Assembly: GCA_015179025.1 (NCBI GenBank)
Contig: WHUX01000164.1
Span: forward strand, 57,122 to 121,121
Direction: 5' to 3'
Length of the DNA stretch: 64,000 nucleotides
Source of the DNA: Terfezia claveryi
Lineage: Eukaryota > Ascomycota > Pezizomycetes > Pezizales > Pezizaceae
In this document: positions 10,089-22,812 of the stretch, in pieces
Numbering within the stretch: the first letter of the stretch is position 1
Layout of the letters: each line of letters starts with the position of its first letter
Made by a program: the position numbers and the translations under genes
Notes under the pieces: model-generated
The model's database searches: none
The model's input: only the letters and a program-made list of their open reading frames with translations
What the model was told of the DNA's origin: nothing

Positions 10089-10137
10089 CTGCATCTTCCT
10101 CTACGAGGGGCTTGTGCCAACCAGACTACTGCATCTT
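10089..10137 (+). mobile_element. Ultra-short insertion (31 bp) with perfect 9-bp target duplication
   Basis: CTGCATCTT at 10089-10097 is repeated exactly at 10129-10137. The 31 bases between (10098-10128) begin CCTCTACGAGGGG and end CTTGTGCCAACCAGACTA. This is the cleanest example. Further decayed cores follow at ~10223 and ~10375. Confidence 0.75.
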
Positions 10138-10749
10138 AACCGTGCCGAATTCAGTATGTTCCTCTTTGGAGTCTCTGTATCCGTTAAAAACTATAGTAGC
10201 GCTCGTTGGGGTCCGGCCATAGAACCAGACTACATCCATAGGTAGTCTCGTTCTAGCCTCGTAGCAACCAGCCTGTTGTATATGGGGGGAGTTACGAGGT
10301 CACGAACCACAAAAATATTAACCTGGGTGCGAGGCTAGGTAGTCTCGTTCCTCCATAGGTCACCGACCCACAGCCTAATCTGGTTGGCAGAACTCCTTCT
10401 ATCTATTGATATCACTGACCGTTACACCGAACCACCGATCATGAATAGCACAGCCTTGTCACATTTGCCCCACTTTACCCAGCAATAAACTCCAGACAAC
10501 CAGCACGATCTAACAGCCACCAATGCCGCTGTCCTCACATAAAGACCTTACCGTGTAAAACCCTGGCCACCCTATTCCCCAGCGGACACTGCAGCCCTAG
10601 ACTACCAGAAGACCTAGGACCTCTAAAAGGACCAAAAAGGTGATTTCGTTGACTTCGAGGGTAGTCAGTAAGACTATGGTTGACAAATAAATGTGCGTGG
10701 GAATAAGGTTGTTGTTGGTGAACAAACTGAATCCCCCCTCAGTAGGTTG
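10138..10749. other. No gene; scattered insertion-core relics
   Basis: Contains 'GGTAGTCTCGTTC' twice (~10231, ~10338) and degenerate ultra-short insertion cores. No credible coding sequence. Confidence 0.4.
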
Positions 10750-12090
10750 AGACGCCGGAGAGAATGGAAAAGAGACTTCTGGTCAAATATCCGATGGTGG
10801 CCCTGTTTTACCTCCTTCTTCCTCTTCTCCTTCTGCCAATGCTGCCAAAGGCGCTGATCTGGAAGGCACCAGCGAGGGGAACTCGGATACGGTGGTGGAG
10901 GAGGGAGCATCGGTCGATTCCTCGCAAGTCTTTTGCAATCCGGGCAGCCTTTTACGCGGAAGATAGGCGAGGCAACTCCCGCCCTCAGGCCACTCATACC
11001 TAGGGGAGGAATGTACGTTGCAGATACAGAAAGACACGCCGTAGTCCTCTACCTGAAAGACACAAAGACTCATCTATGGTCGCAATTCCTTGGTCCGTAG
11101 CTGTCTCGTCAGCGATGACTATTTCCCAGGGACTGCAGACGGCTGGAAGCGGTATAGAGTCAGAATTGGCAGACATTCTCCTAGAAAGGGATGCCATTAT
11201 GATACATCCATTTCATGGGTCCGCTCTCACATCGGCAACAAAGGGAATGAGGAAGCCGATAGGCTAGCAACCTTTGACTCTGCTTTGGGGCAAGGATCCC
11301 TAGCTCCCTCGATGGTAACGGAGGGGGTATCAGGCAAGCCTCGAAAGCGCGTAGGAGTGAGGCACGCACAGCAAAGGAGTTCGGCGTCAGGAGATCAGAA
11401 TGGAATTGGAATGCCCTCTCAGCCTACACATGGCTGCGAACTTACCGTGGGCCCCAAAAGCAGTGGCTCCTGATTCAGTAAATCTGATACCAGCATCTGC
11501 CAGTGCGGCCACCATACCCAAGACGGAGAACTCATCATTTTTGACTGCCTAGGCAGTATCAAAGACTGGGAGGACATTGATCGTCCCATATGGATCCAGG
11601 AGGATGTCGGGGATCAGTGGGTCGCAACACAGGCTGTCAGCAGTTTTCTTTACAGACAGCTCGCCGGGAGGTAGTGGTCACCTCACTTGCCTACCGAGGC
11701 ATCGAAAATTGGTCCCGAGGCGCCGGTAAGCGCCATATCATTCATATCCTTGTTCTCTATGTTGACCATCTGGTGCTTGAGTTCCCTGTCTTCAATTTTC
11801 TAGTTCGCCTCCTTGTTTGGCCAAATGGGTCCTCGAGGCTCGAGTTCACTTATGTTATGAGGTTTTAAGGGTTTTTCTCTTTTTGGAACCTCAATCAAGC
11901 TCCTAAGATCATCTGGCACTGCCGGTTAATGTTAGCACGGAGGTCTCGTTCTCTTTGAGTCTTGTTCTGGGTTATTTGTCTGGCCAATAGGCCCTTGAGC
12001 TTACTTCTTGCCAAACCTGGCAGATTCACTTGCCTTGTCCTGAATCCACCCGGGTTTCCGGGTGGCTCCTCATGGTCCCCTTGTTCTAGA
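10750..12090 (+). mobile_element. Decayed LINE (RNase H, C-terminal Cys motif, 3' tail)
   Basis: Broken coding traces on the plus strand: an RNase H end ('SWVRSHIGNKGNEEADRLA', about 11205-11268), then a C-terminal 'CQCGHHTQDGELIIFDC' type motif (about 11500-11556). An untranslated region follows that shares the LINE-B tail 'CACCCGGGTTTCCGGGTGGC' (12046-12070). Several frameshifts and stops make it inactive. The upstream coding part, including the reverse transcriptase, is unrecognisable or missing. Confidence 0.6.
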
Positions 12091-13139
12091 CCGCTCGATT
12101 TGATTTCTGAATTCAATAATAATTCCCATGTGAGATAATAGGTCCGACACTAGATATTGATCTGGGCGTATGATAGATTAAAAGCCTAGCTGAGATCCGG
12201 TATTTGTGAGTTTTATTCATTGCTGAATATCAATACATTACAACACCTTCCCTTGGTTTTCTACTAGTTTATGTACCTTTCTAGCCTACTACTGCGAGTT
12301 TTGCAGAAGTTTTATTTAAATGGAAATAAAAACTTTGTTGTAGAGACTGGAAGAGAACTTCGAGTTCTTCGTAACTGGCAACTCTTTGGTGTGATCTCAA
12401 ATATGTATTATGCACTTCCTTCATGGAGGTTAGGAAAAAATATTTAAAATTATTTGGAAGCATCAGTAGAGGTAATTACAATTATAGAAATATATCCCTA
12501 AACTGTCAAAACACCTTGTGCAATTCTAATTGCCCCTTATCTCTACCGACAGGTTTCCCCAAAATGCCTTGAACAAACCAACTTAGTTTACTAAGGGAGA
12601 AAAAAGATTCCTGTTTTCTTAATGAAACGCATAATACAGATCATTGAGCTGCTTATATATGGTTCTTAGAATGAAACATCTCTAGATTCTATGGATGATC
12701 TATGATCTATTTGTGGTATATCAATAAATATTGCGTTGTGTCTGTAGCTATTGTGGACATTGTTTTGGAGGGTATGTGGGGTTGACGAGTTGGAGAGGTA
12801 TGTCAGCTCTAAGGGGTATGTCACATTGGAGGATATATGGCGAGAGTCTCTCGATATTGGAATTAATTGTTTTTGGATGTCAGGTTAAGAGAGTCTTTAG
12901 ATTTTTGAATTTTGCGGTGTGGGGACCATATCATGAGGATGTCTCAATTCTTGTCGTAAATACACTCGAGAGTACAGGAGTTCAATTGTCATAGTAATAG
13001 GGAGACTGGTAAGTCAGAATGGTCAGTCAGAATGGTCACCAAGTTGCCAAGGAGCTTGCTAGCTACAATTTCCACGATTGTAATTAGCAAGTTACTACCT
13101 CTAGTATCATGGAATAATTCGGCCAGTTAAGCACTGACC
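12091..13139. other. AT-rich spacer with possible LTR scrap
   Basis: Around 12210-12245 the minus strand has 'GCAATGAATAAAACTC', similar to the polyadenylation region of the LTR-like sequence at 22526-22812. Otherwise no recognisable feature. Confidence 0.35.
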
Positions 13140-15170
13140 CGTCAAATTTTCGGTACGAAGGCGAGACCTAGCAACACTGGATTCCCCCCTCCCTACCCGG
13201 TCCCATCCAGCATTATGAAGTGTACGTCTACGAACGCTATAAGGATAAAGCGTTCTATATAGACAATCAGGGGTACTCGGTATTCAAAACGAGGCCCTCT
13301 CACAGCCCTGAGCCAGCATAACGATGGGACGCAAAATACCAAGGAGCCCAGACTTTACACGGATGGGGGTGGATGTATTATCTTAAGAACATATCAGGTG
13401 CATACCAAGTGACTACTGAGTTTACCACTTAGATCCAAATACCACCGTTCTGTCTGTCCTCGCTGACCATGGCGGTGAATACATAGAATTGATACTTACC
13501 TCCAGCAACAGGAGATACGCCATATAAGGATATACCCCCTTCTTCTCATCCATCTAATAGGGTCCCCGAGCGGTATAACCGAACAATACAAACAATGGTC
13601 AGAGGCATGGTCACCTACCTGACAAAAGATTATGGCCAGAAGCCTGCTCAACCGCTAGTTACCTTAGAAACAGCCTTCCATATGCACACCTTCAAGGGAA
13701 AACACCCTTCGAAGCTCTCTACAACAGAAAACCGTCGACCAGATACTTGCAATCATTCGGACAGCAATGCTTCGCTCAGATCTACAAGGAAAATAGTTCT
13801 AGTGGTAGCAAGCTATTCCCAAGAGCAGAAAGTGCAATTCGGTCGGCTATACGGACAGCACATCCATACATCGAATGCAGCTTAACAACAAACGAATCAA
13901 AGCAATTAGGGCACTTGCACATTCTTACCTGCTGGAACGAACATGCCCTTACATCCCAGCCAACCTTCAATCCAACCCACGGGCCTACCCTCCAGCCCTA
14001 GTACTGTATAGACATACTAAATGACTGGCGGTATGATCTAAGGCCTAGAAAAAGGGCAAGAATAGATTCTATAGCTCAAGAACCCGATAAGGTCAGTTCG
14101 CCCAACCTTGATCCAATACAGTCATCTGATCCAATAAAGCCACTTGATCCGACTCAGCCACCAGCGTCCATAAAATATGAACTTGCAGTTCGACATCAAT
14201 AACGAACCTAAGACATATACACAAGCAGCATCAGGCCCGATGCCCCTAAATGTTCGAGGCAATGCGAGCAGAACTCGAAGTATTGGCGGATCAAAAGTTT
14301 GGGATGTTGTGCCCAAACCCACAAATTGCAACATTGTTGGCTCCAAAATATAAGATTAAATGGGATGCAGTCAGCAGTTATAAAGACTGATAGCGCAAGG
14401 ATTTTCCCGACAACCCAGGAAGATTGACTGGCATCTTATACCACTTGGCTACAAAGCGACAAATTTTGACCCTTGTGTCTTAATCCACACTAGCCACAAT
14501 ATTATCATGCAATTTATGTCGATGATATTACTATTTGGTGCCAGTCCACTGAGACAAGAACTCAAAGAATCACTTAGGAAAGAATTCGATCTCAGTGATC
14601 TTGGTTCTCTGAATTGGTTATTATGCATACAAATTGGAAGGCATCATGATTCGGTTACCTTATCACAGCAAGCATATATAGACCAATTATTTACGAAATC
14701 TGGGATGGACACATGCAACCGGTCATTCTACCTTAATCCTCACCATAAATTGGAAAAGGCTGAAGAAGGAAATGATCTTGCTGATGTTTGCCTATACCAG
14801 CAGATTATAGACTCTTATGTACCTTTACGATAGGAACTAGACCGGACCTCGTATTCACGGTTTCGGTCCTTTCCCAATTTGCATCCAAGCTTACAACTTA
14901 TGCACCACCCGGGTTTCTGGTCGGCTCCTCATTGTCCCCTTACTGGGACATTTTTTAGATGAAAAGCAATGAACACAACCTGCTGGAGAGCTATTAAACA
15001 ACCATATACAGCTACATCTACAATCGAAGCTGTACATCGCCCCATCTACAGCAGCCAAGGAGCATTGTGACTACAGCATGGTCTGGATGAGCTAGAAATG
15101 TTTATTCCAACTGCTTTAAGTACGGACAACAATGGCACTGTCGACCTGACCTCAGATCCTCGAATCAATG
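13140..15170 (+). pseudogene. Degenerate Copia polyprotein (integrase, RT, RNase H)
   Basis: Fragments in Copia order on the plus strand. The integrase core includes 'DHGGEYI' (~13470) and 'RYNRTIQTMVRGM' (~13570-13610). A reverse transcriptase part includes 'FGASPLRQELKE' and 'DLSDLGSLNWLL' (14530-14640), then 'SQQAYIDQL'. RNase H traces include 'CWRAIKQ'-like words at ~14990 and 'ALSTDNNGTVDLTS' at 15115-15160. It matches the better copy at 61785-63728, but large parts are deleted and many stops are present. A LINE-B tail has inserted at about 14905-14953. Confidence 0.75.
14905..14953 (+). mobile_element. LINE-B 3' tail inserted in the Copia remnant
   Basis: 'CACCCGGGTTTCTGG..GGCTCCTCATTGTCCCCTTACTGGGAC' interrupts the Copia RNase H-region coding order. 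Only ~50 bp of the LINE 3' end is present. Confidence 0.6.
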
Positions 15171-15179
15171 GCCGAAAAG

Positions 15180-16015
15180 AAGGAGGGTTAATGCGATCGA
15201 TTTGGCAGGGGCAGAGGTGGGCAATGGCCCAGGAGATGGGTAGGGAGGGATGGGTTAAGAGTTGGAAGGGAGTGGGCGGTTGCAAACATCAGGGGGAGAT
15301 TGGGGAAGACAGAAATATCAGGCCAAACATTCGGGAAAGGATCATAAGGATCTGGATTCAGAGAATTGGACTGTTCATGAATGGACCAACGCAGATTGGG
15401 GTGGCAGGGATGAGAGTATAGATGGTAAGGCTGGAGGGAGGTACCGACATCCTCCAAGGCAATTCGGAAGGAAGCCAAACGCAGGAAGGGCTTCGGCGAT
15501 CGGAGATGCGAATGACGTCGGCACACAGTTTCGGCCTACACGTGGATGAGAACGGACTGGGCCAACTTAAGAGCTGACTTCACCGCATGGGAAAAGCAGA
15601 GATCACGGCATGCGAGTGCAAACACCACTTAGAAAACGCACACCACATCACGTTCGAGGGCCCGTGGAATACGAGAGAGGGCCAGTATCTGAGGAACAAG
15701 AGAGCATTGGAAGTGTTAGACAAAGCGGAGTGGAGGAAGGAGGGAGAGGATACTTTCGAGGCCACGAAAGCCTTATTCAGTTACCTATATAAAGAGCTCC
15801 CATGATTTTCCCCTTTCCTAGTACCGTACTTACGATTTGAGTCCCATTTGTTTCTCCTATGTCTTATTAGGGCTCTAGGATTTAATGAGCCCCCGTCAAG
15901 AATCTTCACTAGTTACCATCATGTTTCACGAGCACTAGTACTTTTAGTTTTGGGTCGAGGTCCAGTCAGGCTTCCCTGGGTCATCGGGCGCAAGCCGCGT
16001 TAATGATATTTTAAA
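15180..16015 (+). mobile_element. LINE-B 3' portion (decayed ORF2 C-terminus and 3' UTR)
   Basis: Plus-strand coding traces end in 'CECKHHLENAHHITFEG', then 'EWRKEGEDTFEATK' and a stop at ~15805. This matches the C-terminal Cys/His motif of the copy at 8395-8630. The UTR contains 'GGGTCATCGGGCGCAAG' and ends in an A run near 16012. Upstream frames are shifted several times. Confidence 0.65.
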
Positions 16016-17740
16016 AAAAGTGTTAGACATGTTCTCCCACCGTAGTCTTTTACTATCTTCCGTTCCTTCCTTTATTTCTTCATGGTGTTGCCCCATGGCA
16101 CCTTGTTTTTCTTTAATGTCCCATGCTGCCTTCGCTGGTGGCATATCCCCTCTTCATCTTGCGATATAGCCTATCATCACGAATCTAATGCTTAACTTTT
16201 CAAGCCTTAGCTTGCGTTTTCCTTCGTTGCTCATATCCGGAGGCCTCCTCGTTGTAATAAGATATCCGATATTACCTCTGCATTGGTTGTTGACATTTGC
16301 GGAACCTGATATTTCTGGAGCTGAAAGGTTATAGTTTCAAAATCGCCATCAGGGGATTCCTCAAACTCTCCGTCTCTCCGAATCTTCAGGTACATCCATG
16401 CCTTGTCTCCTTCTAGACAATCCGTCATATCCCCGCACAGTAAACGTGTTTGATATCGGAGTCCAATATCTTATCCACATTACCTCACCAAAGAGCTTTA
16501 GACCTTGCCTAGGGCCTCTGATTCAGCCATCTTCCTTCGCTTCTTCACAACTGACCGCCAACTTGCCATCCGTAGCTTGTTCAATGACCTGGATTTCTTT
16601 GTCTGCCAATGCTCCTACCCTCCCTCGCTCCTGCTTGGTGATCTAGATATACGCTTCAAGAACTTGCGATTATTTTTTCCCCAGACAATTGAAGTTAAAG
16701 CTCAGGTAAATTACACCTCAAATCTTAGATTATTTTCTGAAGTTCCGCTGCAGCAACACCCTTATCAAGGGTAGAGTTGCTGTGCCCGTTGACATCGTCA
16801 TTGCTAGGGTATAAGGGTGTGTGATGTAAAGACGTGAAAGATGGCAGGTATGGAGGGGTTGATTGGTTGGAGGGTTCTATAACCAGGTTAGCATATGAGA
16901 AATGGTCAATTGGTGAAGGGTTTAATCGGTAAAGAGGTTGATCAGTGGAGAAGACTAGGGCCTCCACAGTCGGGCGGTCGTGTAACCAAATAATGGCTCT
17001 AGAAAAGTCCGTTGGGCCATAGTCTGGTTGTTCGGCCATTGCTGAATGTAGACACCGTGGAGAAGGTAGAGTATGAATTAAGGATGTAGCCAACGAAACG
17101 CCTTATATTATCTCAGCCCACAACAATATATATACCGAAGGCCCCCTACGACATCCAACAGCAGAGTTAATCCCACGGTGAAAGGCTTCTCTCTCCAGGG
17201 ACATTCGAGCTCCTTGTCCCAAAAGGCAACCCTCTCTTCCCTGTGCTTCCGGCCGATCTATATTGTTGCCCCACTACGGGGCATACCTCCTCCTGCAACA
17301 GTCCATGAACCTTTCAAGGTCCTACAGTAGCCTACTAGAACACAGTCACATCCCGAAATCTGCCTCTGCTCGCATGTGGACGAGATTAACTCCTTATAAT
17401 CACTACAGGCGATAGATACTCGGTTCTACAACATGGTGATTAAAAGCTCTGTAGCACTGCCCCAGGATGTTAAGATGGGTAGGCGACCTCCTCCATCCCA
17501 AACGGTTCCATATGACACTGAATGGCAGGATATGCGGTCATGTAACGGTGGCAGATGGAGAGGGGATAGCTCTGAGGCCACCACATGAAATTTAAGGTCA
17601 TTTTGAGGATCAATTAGCACACTAGGCCAATGTTGATTTTAACCTAGGGCCCGCTCTACTTTGCCTTAAATCAAATCAAACCACAATCAAATTCACCACA
17701 ACTATAGCTGCAATCACAGACCCATAACAGTGGGTTTAGC
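16016..17740. other. No confident gene
   Basis: The only long frame is 16725-17093 on the minus strand (122 residues, ATG start, Pro/His/Ser-rich, 'SPIDHFSYANLVIEPSNQS'). It has no family signature and I cannot tell whether it is real. The rest shows no recognisable structure. Confidence 0.3.
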
Positions 17741-17744
17741 ATAT

Positions 17745-18885
17745 AAGTCTAGGGGGAGGGAAGATGACATTCAAATATATTTGAATGGTGTGGGGGAGGG
17801 AATTCCGATTGGATGAAAGAGGAAAAGGGATCCTCAACGCTTGCTTCCTGCTTTACCCCGAAGGAAAGTGGCAGGAAGCCACTTTCCTGTCTTCTCAACT
17901 AACTAGTTAGTTGAAAAGTCCCCCTCTCCCCACTCTTCAATTTTCTCTTTTTTTTTAGTTTATTATCATATTCATATGATAATACTAAAAAAAAATTGAT
18001 TATATATATATATATATATAATCAACCTTTTAATAATTATTCTCATTTTAATATGATAATAATAATTAAAACTTACTAATTCATATGCATTACATGCTAT
18101 GAATTAAGTAAGCGCCTATATATCATAGATATATAGGCGGGGAGAAAATAAAGCGAGTGGGGCTATCCCTCTCTTATCCTATGAAAGAAGAGAAGGTGAC
18201 CTGAAAGAGGGGATTTTCTTACTACGTAAGAAGAGAGAGAGGGGTGGGAAAGATACAAGAAAGTGAAAGAAAAAGAAGAGCGAAGGGTGGGGGGGGCTGG
18301 TTTGAAAGCAGGGACTTTAAAGCTTCCTTCGCTGAAACTGTCTTCCTCTCACTTTCCTCCCTATTCAACTAGTTGAAAAGTCTCCCCCTAGCTGTGAAAA
18401 ACACTAGGTGTGACTCCCCCTCATCAACTATATAGTCATTTACTATATAGTTGATGAAAAGACCTTTACTTCATCTCTCTTTTAACTTTTTTTAGCAGAA
18501 TTGACTTTGCAGCAATAAAAAAAATGAAAGCGGGATGGGGGCAAGACCCCCCCTCAGGTCGACCCCCCCCCCCCTTTCTTTCACCACACCTATCCGTTTT
18601 TTCTGAAAGCAAAAAAGAGTACACCCCACCCCACACCATTCCAATATATATCTAATATTATCAAACTCTAATTATATATGATCAGCCCCTTTCTTTCACC
18701 TCACCTAACGTACGGTTAAGTGTGGTGAAAGAAAGGGAGGTCGGGGACTTTCTCCTTACCCTATCCGTTTTTTCTGAAAGAAAAAAAGAGTACACCCCAC
18801 CCCACACCATTCCAATATATATTTAATATTATCAAAATCTAATTATATATGATCAGCCCCTTTCTGAAATAAAGGGGGGATTCAC
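17745..18885. other. Hairpin-rich block, probable mitochondrial-derived insertion
   Basis: AT-rich DNA dense in perfect palindromes: TCAACTAACTAGTTAGTTGA (17895-17914), an (AT)n hairpin with TTGATT/AATCAA ends (~17995-18026), a 28-bp palindrome at 18112-18139 (GCGCCTATATAT...), and a 35-bp one at 18422-18456. A direct repeat of ~104 bp occurs at 18591-18694 and 18762-18865. Such double-hairpin and G/C-cluster structure is typical of intergenic fungal mitochondrial DNA and unlike the flanks. No mitochondrial gene is recognised, so the origin is inferred. Confidence 0.5.
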
Positions 18886-19915
18886 AATTAAAGGGTGCTA
18901 TCCGGCATTGAAACTTTCTACATATTTACACCATCCTCACAGTCTCAGATTATATCTTTGAACTACTGCAGAAATAAGCCTCCAGAGACGATATGGTTGG
19001 TTACATGCTAAAGTCACACAATGAGGGTTATTTTTCAGGATGTGGATCAAAGGCGGCAATAGATTATGGTTCCGTAGCATGGGATAATGGGGATGGGGTT
19101 TATATGGTTAAAGTATAAAAGCTCTTTTGATGAAATTGGATGGTTTAATCAAGGGTTTGAAGAGAGGAAATAATATAAAGGAAGCAGGATTGTGAATCAT
19201 AGTTAGCATCAGTAGAATTCAAATTTAAGTCTTTTGGGCTTCAGCATCTCTTGGTCCTACAATCACGCAATGTCGTATTATCTGTCTTTAATTGCGGTTT
19301 ATCTTGTTACCCTTAACTTCCTCGTTGACCACCTACTCACGTCGTCGTTCATTAAGTTCATCTAGGCAGTCACAGACCTGTGACCTAGACGCTAAAACAA
19401 ATACATTATGAGTCTTTAGGCGTTGCCCTGAGAACTTGCCCTAAGGACTCGCGGGATGACTCAGACTGTTGCCACAAAAACAACTTCAGATCATTTCTCT
19501 TCTGTCGACACACATCTTTCAGGCATCCACTGGGAGCGTGCCCTTGGCCACACCAGAAGTCACAGTTTTAGGCTACATTTAGCAATAGTACCAGTACGAT
19601 TTCCATCAATATCTGCAGCAATATCTCCTCAAAGACTATCAGCGACATTGCTAGCAGTGACTCCAAACTGGACTCAGGTAGGCTCTCCTTCAGGTTCCCT
19701 CACCCAGTTCACTTCCACTGACCTAGCTCAAGGGCCATCTCATAGTTCTCCCCCATGCCTCGCTCTTCTCATAGGGCTTAGGAAATGGGTACCAGTTGCA
19801 AACGCTACTCCCTCCTCCATCAAATGTTAAAAATACCAAACCCACCAAACTCTCTGCATTGCCACGAGGATTTCAATACACACAAATAATAAAAGTTTAG
19901 AACCAATAATACTTC
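18886..19915. other. No confident gene upstream of the satellite array
   Basis: A 124-residue Thr/Ser/Pro-rich frame with an ATG occurs at 19456-19830 (plus). It has no family signature, and I do not call it a gene. Confidence 0.3.
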
Positions 19916-19919
19916 CATA

Positions 19920-22525
19920 TATCAGGAATATCCGGACATCGTACCCTCCTACTCGCAAAGACTACTCCCTCTCTAGTATCGGAACACCTGATACGCAAAA
20001 CCCCTCCCCTGGGGGTTTTCGACAGGAACCAGTAAGAGTGCATCCAGAATCAATGATAGGGGCATTGCTAATATTTTCAAAGGTCTGCAGATAAACAGTA
20101 GCCCTCCCATATATTACAACAGGAATATCCTGAGATCGTACCTTCCTATTCGCAAAGGGTACTTCCTTCTCTAGTATCGGAACACCTGATACGCAAAACC
20201 CCTCCCCTCTCTGGGGGTTTTCGACAGGCACCAGTAAGAATGCATCCAGAACCAATGATAGGGGCATTGCTAATATCTCCAATGGTCTGCAGATCAACAG
20301 TAGCCCTCCCATATATTACAACAGGAATATCCTGAGATCGTACCTTCCTATTCGCAAAGGGTACTTCTTCCTCTAGGATTGGAACACCTGATACGCAAAA
20401 CCCCTCCCCTCCCTGGGAGTTTTCGACAGGCACCAGTAAGAATGCACCCGGCAATGATACGGGCATTGCTAATATTTATGAGGGTCTGCAGATTAATAGT
20501 AACCCCCCCACATAACCATCATTCTTTTAAGTCTATACCGGTGATCGACCTAAAGTCATGACGGGGACGCCTCCGATATATCACAACAGTGATATCCTGA
20601 GATCGTACCTTCCTACTCACAAAGACTACTCCTTCCTCTAGGATCGGAACACCTGATACCCAAAACTCCTCCCCTCCCTGGGGGTTTTCGACAGGCACCA
20701 GTAAGAATGCATTCAGAATCCATGGGACGGGCATTGCTAATATTTCTGAGGGTCTGCAGATTAATAGTAGCCCTCCCATATATTACAACAGGATTATCCT
20801 GACATCGTACCCTCCTACTCGCAAAGACTACTCCCTCTCTAGTATCGGAACACCTGATACGCAAAACCCCTGCCTGGGGGTTTTCGACAGGAACCAGTAA
20901 GAATGCATTCAGAATCAATGATACGGGCATTGCTAATATTCCAAGGGGTCTGCAGATAAACAGTAGCCCATATATTACAACAGGATTATCCGGACATCGT
21001 ACCCTCCTACTCGCAAAGACTACTCCCCCTCTAGTATCGGAACACCTGATACGCAAAACCCCTCCCCTGGGGGTTTTCGACAGGAACCAGTAAGAGTGCA
21101 TCCAGAATCAATGATATGGGCATTGCTAATATTTTCAAAGGTCTGCAGATAAACAGTAGCCCTCCCATTTATTACAACAGGAATATCCTGACATCGTACC
21201 TTCCTATTCGCAAAGACTACTCCTTCCTCTAGGACTGGAACACCTGATACGCAAAACCCCTCCCCTCTCTGCGGTTTTCCGACAGGCATCTGTAAGAATG
21301 CATTCAGAATCCATGTGATGGGCATTGCTAATATTTCCAAGGGTCTGCAGATAAACAGTAGCCCTCCCATATATTACAACAGGAATATCCTGAGATCGTA
21401 CCTTCCTATTCGCAAAGGGTACTCCTTCCTCTAGGACTGGAACACCTGATACGCAAAACCCCTCCCCTCCCTGGGGGTTTTCCGACAGGCACCAGTAAGA
21501 ATGCATTCAGAATCAATGATATGGGCATTGCTAATATTTCCAATGATCTACAGATAAACAGTAGCCCTCCCATTTATAACAACAGGAATATCCTGACATC
21601 GCACCTTCCTATTCGCAAAGACTACTCCTTCCTCTAGGACTGGAACACCTGATACGCAAAACCCCTCCCCTCCCTGGGGGTTTTCCGACAGGCACCAGTA
21701 AGAATGCATTCAGAATCCATGATATGGGCATTGCTAATATTTCCAATGATCTACAGATAAACAGTAGCCCTCCCATTTATTACAACAGGAATATCCTGAC
21801 ATCGTACCTTCCTATTCGCAAAGACTACTCCTTCCTCTAGGACTGGAACACCTGATACGCAAAACCCCTCCCCTCCCTGGGGGTTTTCCGACAGGCACCA
21901 GTAAGAATGCATTCAGAATCAATGATACGGGCATTGCTAATATTCCAAGGGTCTGCAGATAAACAGTAGCCCATATATTACAACAGAATTATCCGGACAT
22001 CGTACCCTCCTACTCGCAAAGACTACTCCTCTCTAGTATCGAACACCTGATACGCAAAACCCCTCCCTGGGGTTTCGACAGGAACCAGTAAGAGTGCATC
22101 CAGAATCAATGATAGGGCATTGCTAATATTTCAAAGGTCTACAGATAAACAGTAGCCCACCCATATATTACAACAGGAATATCCTGAGATCGTGCCTTCC
22201 TATTTGCAAAGGTACTCCTTCCTCTAGGACTGGAACACCTGATACGCAAAACCCCTCCCCTCCCTGGGGTTTCCGACAGGCACCAGTAAGAATGCATTCA
22301 GAATCAATGATGCGGGCATTGCTAATATTCCAAGGGGTCTGCAGATAAACAGTAGCCCATATATTACAACAGGATTATCCTGACATCGTACCCTCCTACT
22401 CGCAAAGACTACTCCCTCTCTCTGATCCGCAAAACTCCTCCCCTCCCTGGGGGTTTTCGATAGGCACCAGTAAGAATGCATTCAGAATCAATGATTTCGG
22501 GCATTGCTAATATTCCAAGGTGTCT
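19920..22525. repeat. Satellite array, unit about 200 bp, about 13 copies
   Basis: Tandem units each contain 'ACAACAGGAATATCC', 'CGTACCTTCCTATTCGC', 'GGAACACCTGATACGC', 'AAAACCCCTCCCC', 'CAGGCACCAGTAAGAATGCA', 'GGGCATTGCTAATAT' and 'GTCTGCAGAT'. Unit starts fall near 20115, 20317, 20582, 20775, 20975, 21175, 21376, 21587, 21782, 21978, 22165 and 22365. Units differ by point changes and small indels, and those near 22020-22220 carry several one-base losses. The long minus-strand frames are repeat by-products. Confidence 0.85.
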
Positions 22526-22812
22526 GCGATAGAGAATCAAGCGAATTGAAGAGTTGCTTTATTCAGTGAAAAATACAGGTCCGGAGCGTTGTCTATATAG
22601 ATGGAATTTTAGGGTAAACAGAGTGACTCAATCCAACATACGGAAAATACTTGCGTACGTGCGAACGTAAGACGCTTGTGTATGCGCGGACGTAAGGCTG
22701 CTTGCGTGTGTGCGAGTTCAGCTGAATATTGTCATTGTGGCGATAGCAGCGTTTCCTGCCGGACAACGGAGGCGCAATAGCAATATCTGGGTGTATTGGA
22801 CGTGCGGTTCTA
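22526..22812 (-). mobile_element. LTR-like sequence (TGTTAGAACC...)
   Basis: On the minus strand it starts TGTTAGAACCGCACG. It has a TCTATATAGA box (~22590-22600), then 'ACTGAATAAAGCAACTC' resembling a polyadenylation region, and it ends against the satellite. No polypurine tract or primer site is recognised, so LTR status is tentative. Confidence 0.4.

Noticed and set aside
19962..22481. Overlapping minus-strand frames of 85-162 residues
   Set aside because: They repeat every ~67 residues in step with the 200-bp satellite and differ only by satellite variants; no start context or family signature.
19920..22525. Possible CRISPR array
   Set aside because: No short repeat-spacer alternation; units are ~200 bp, contiguous and near-identical, and the genome is eukaryotic.
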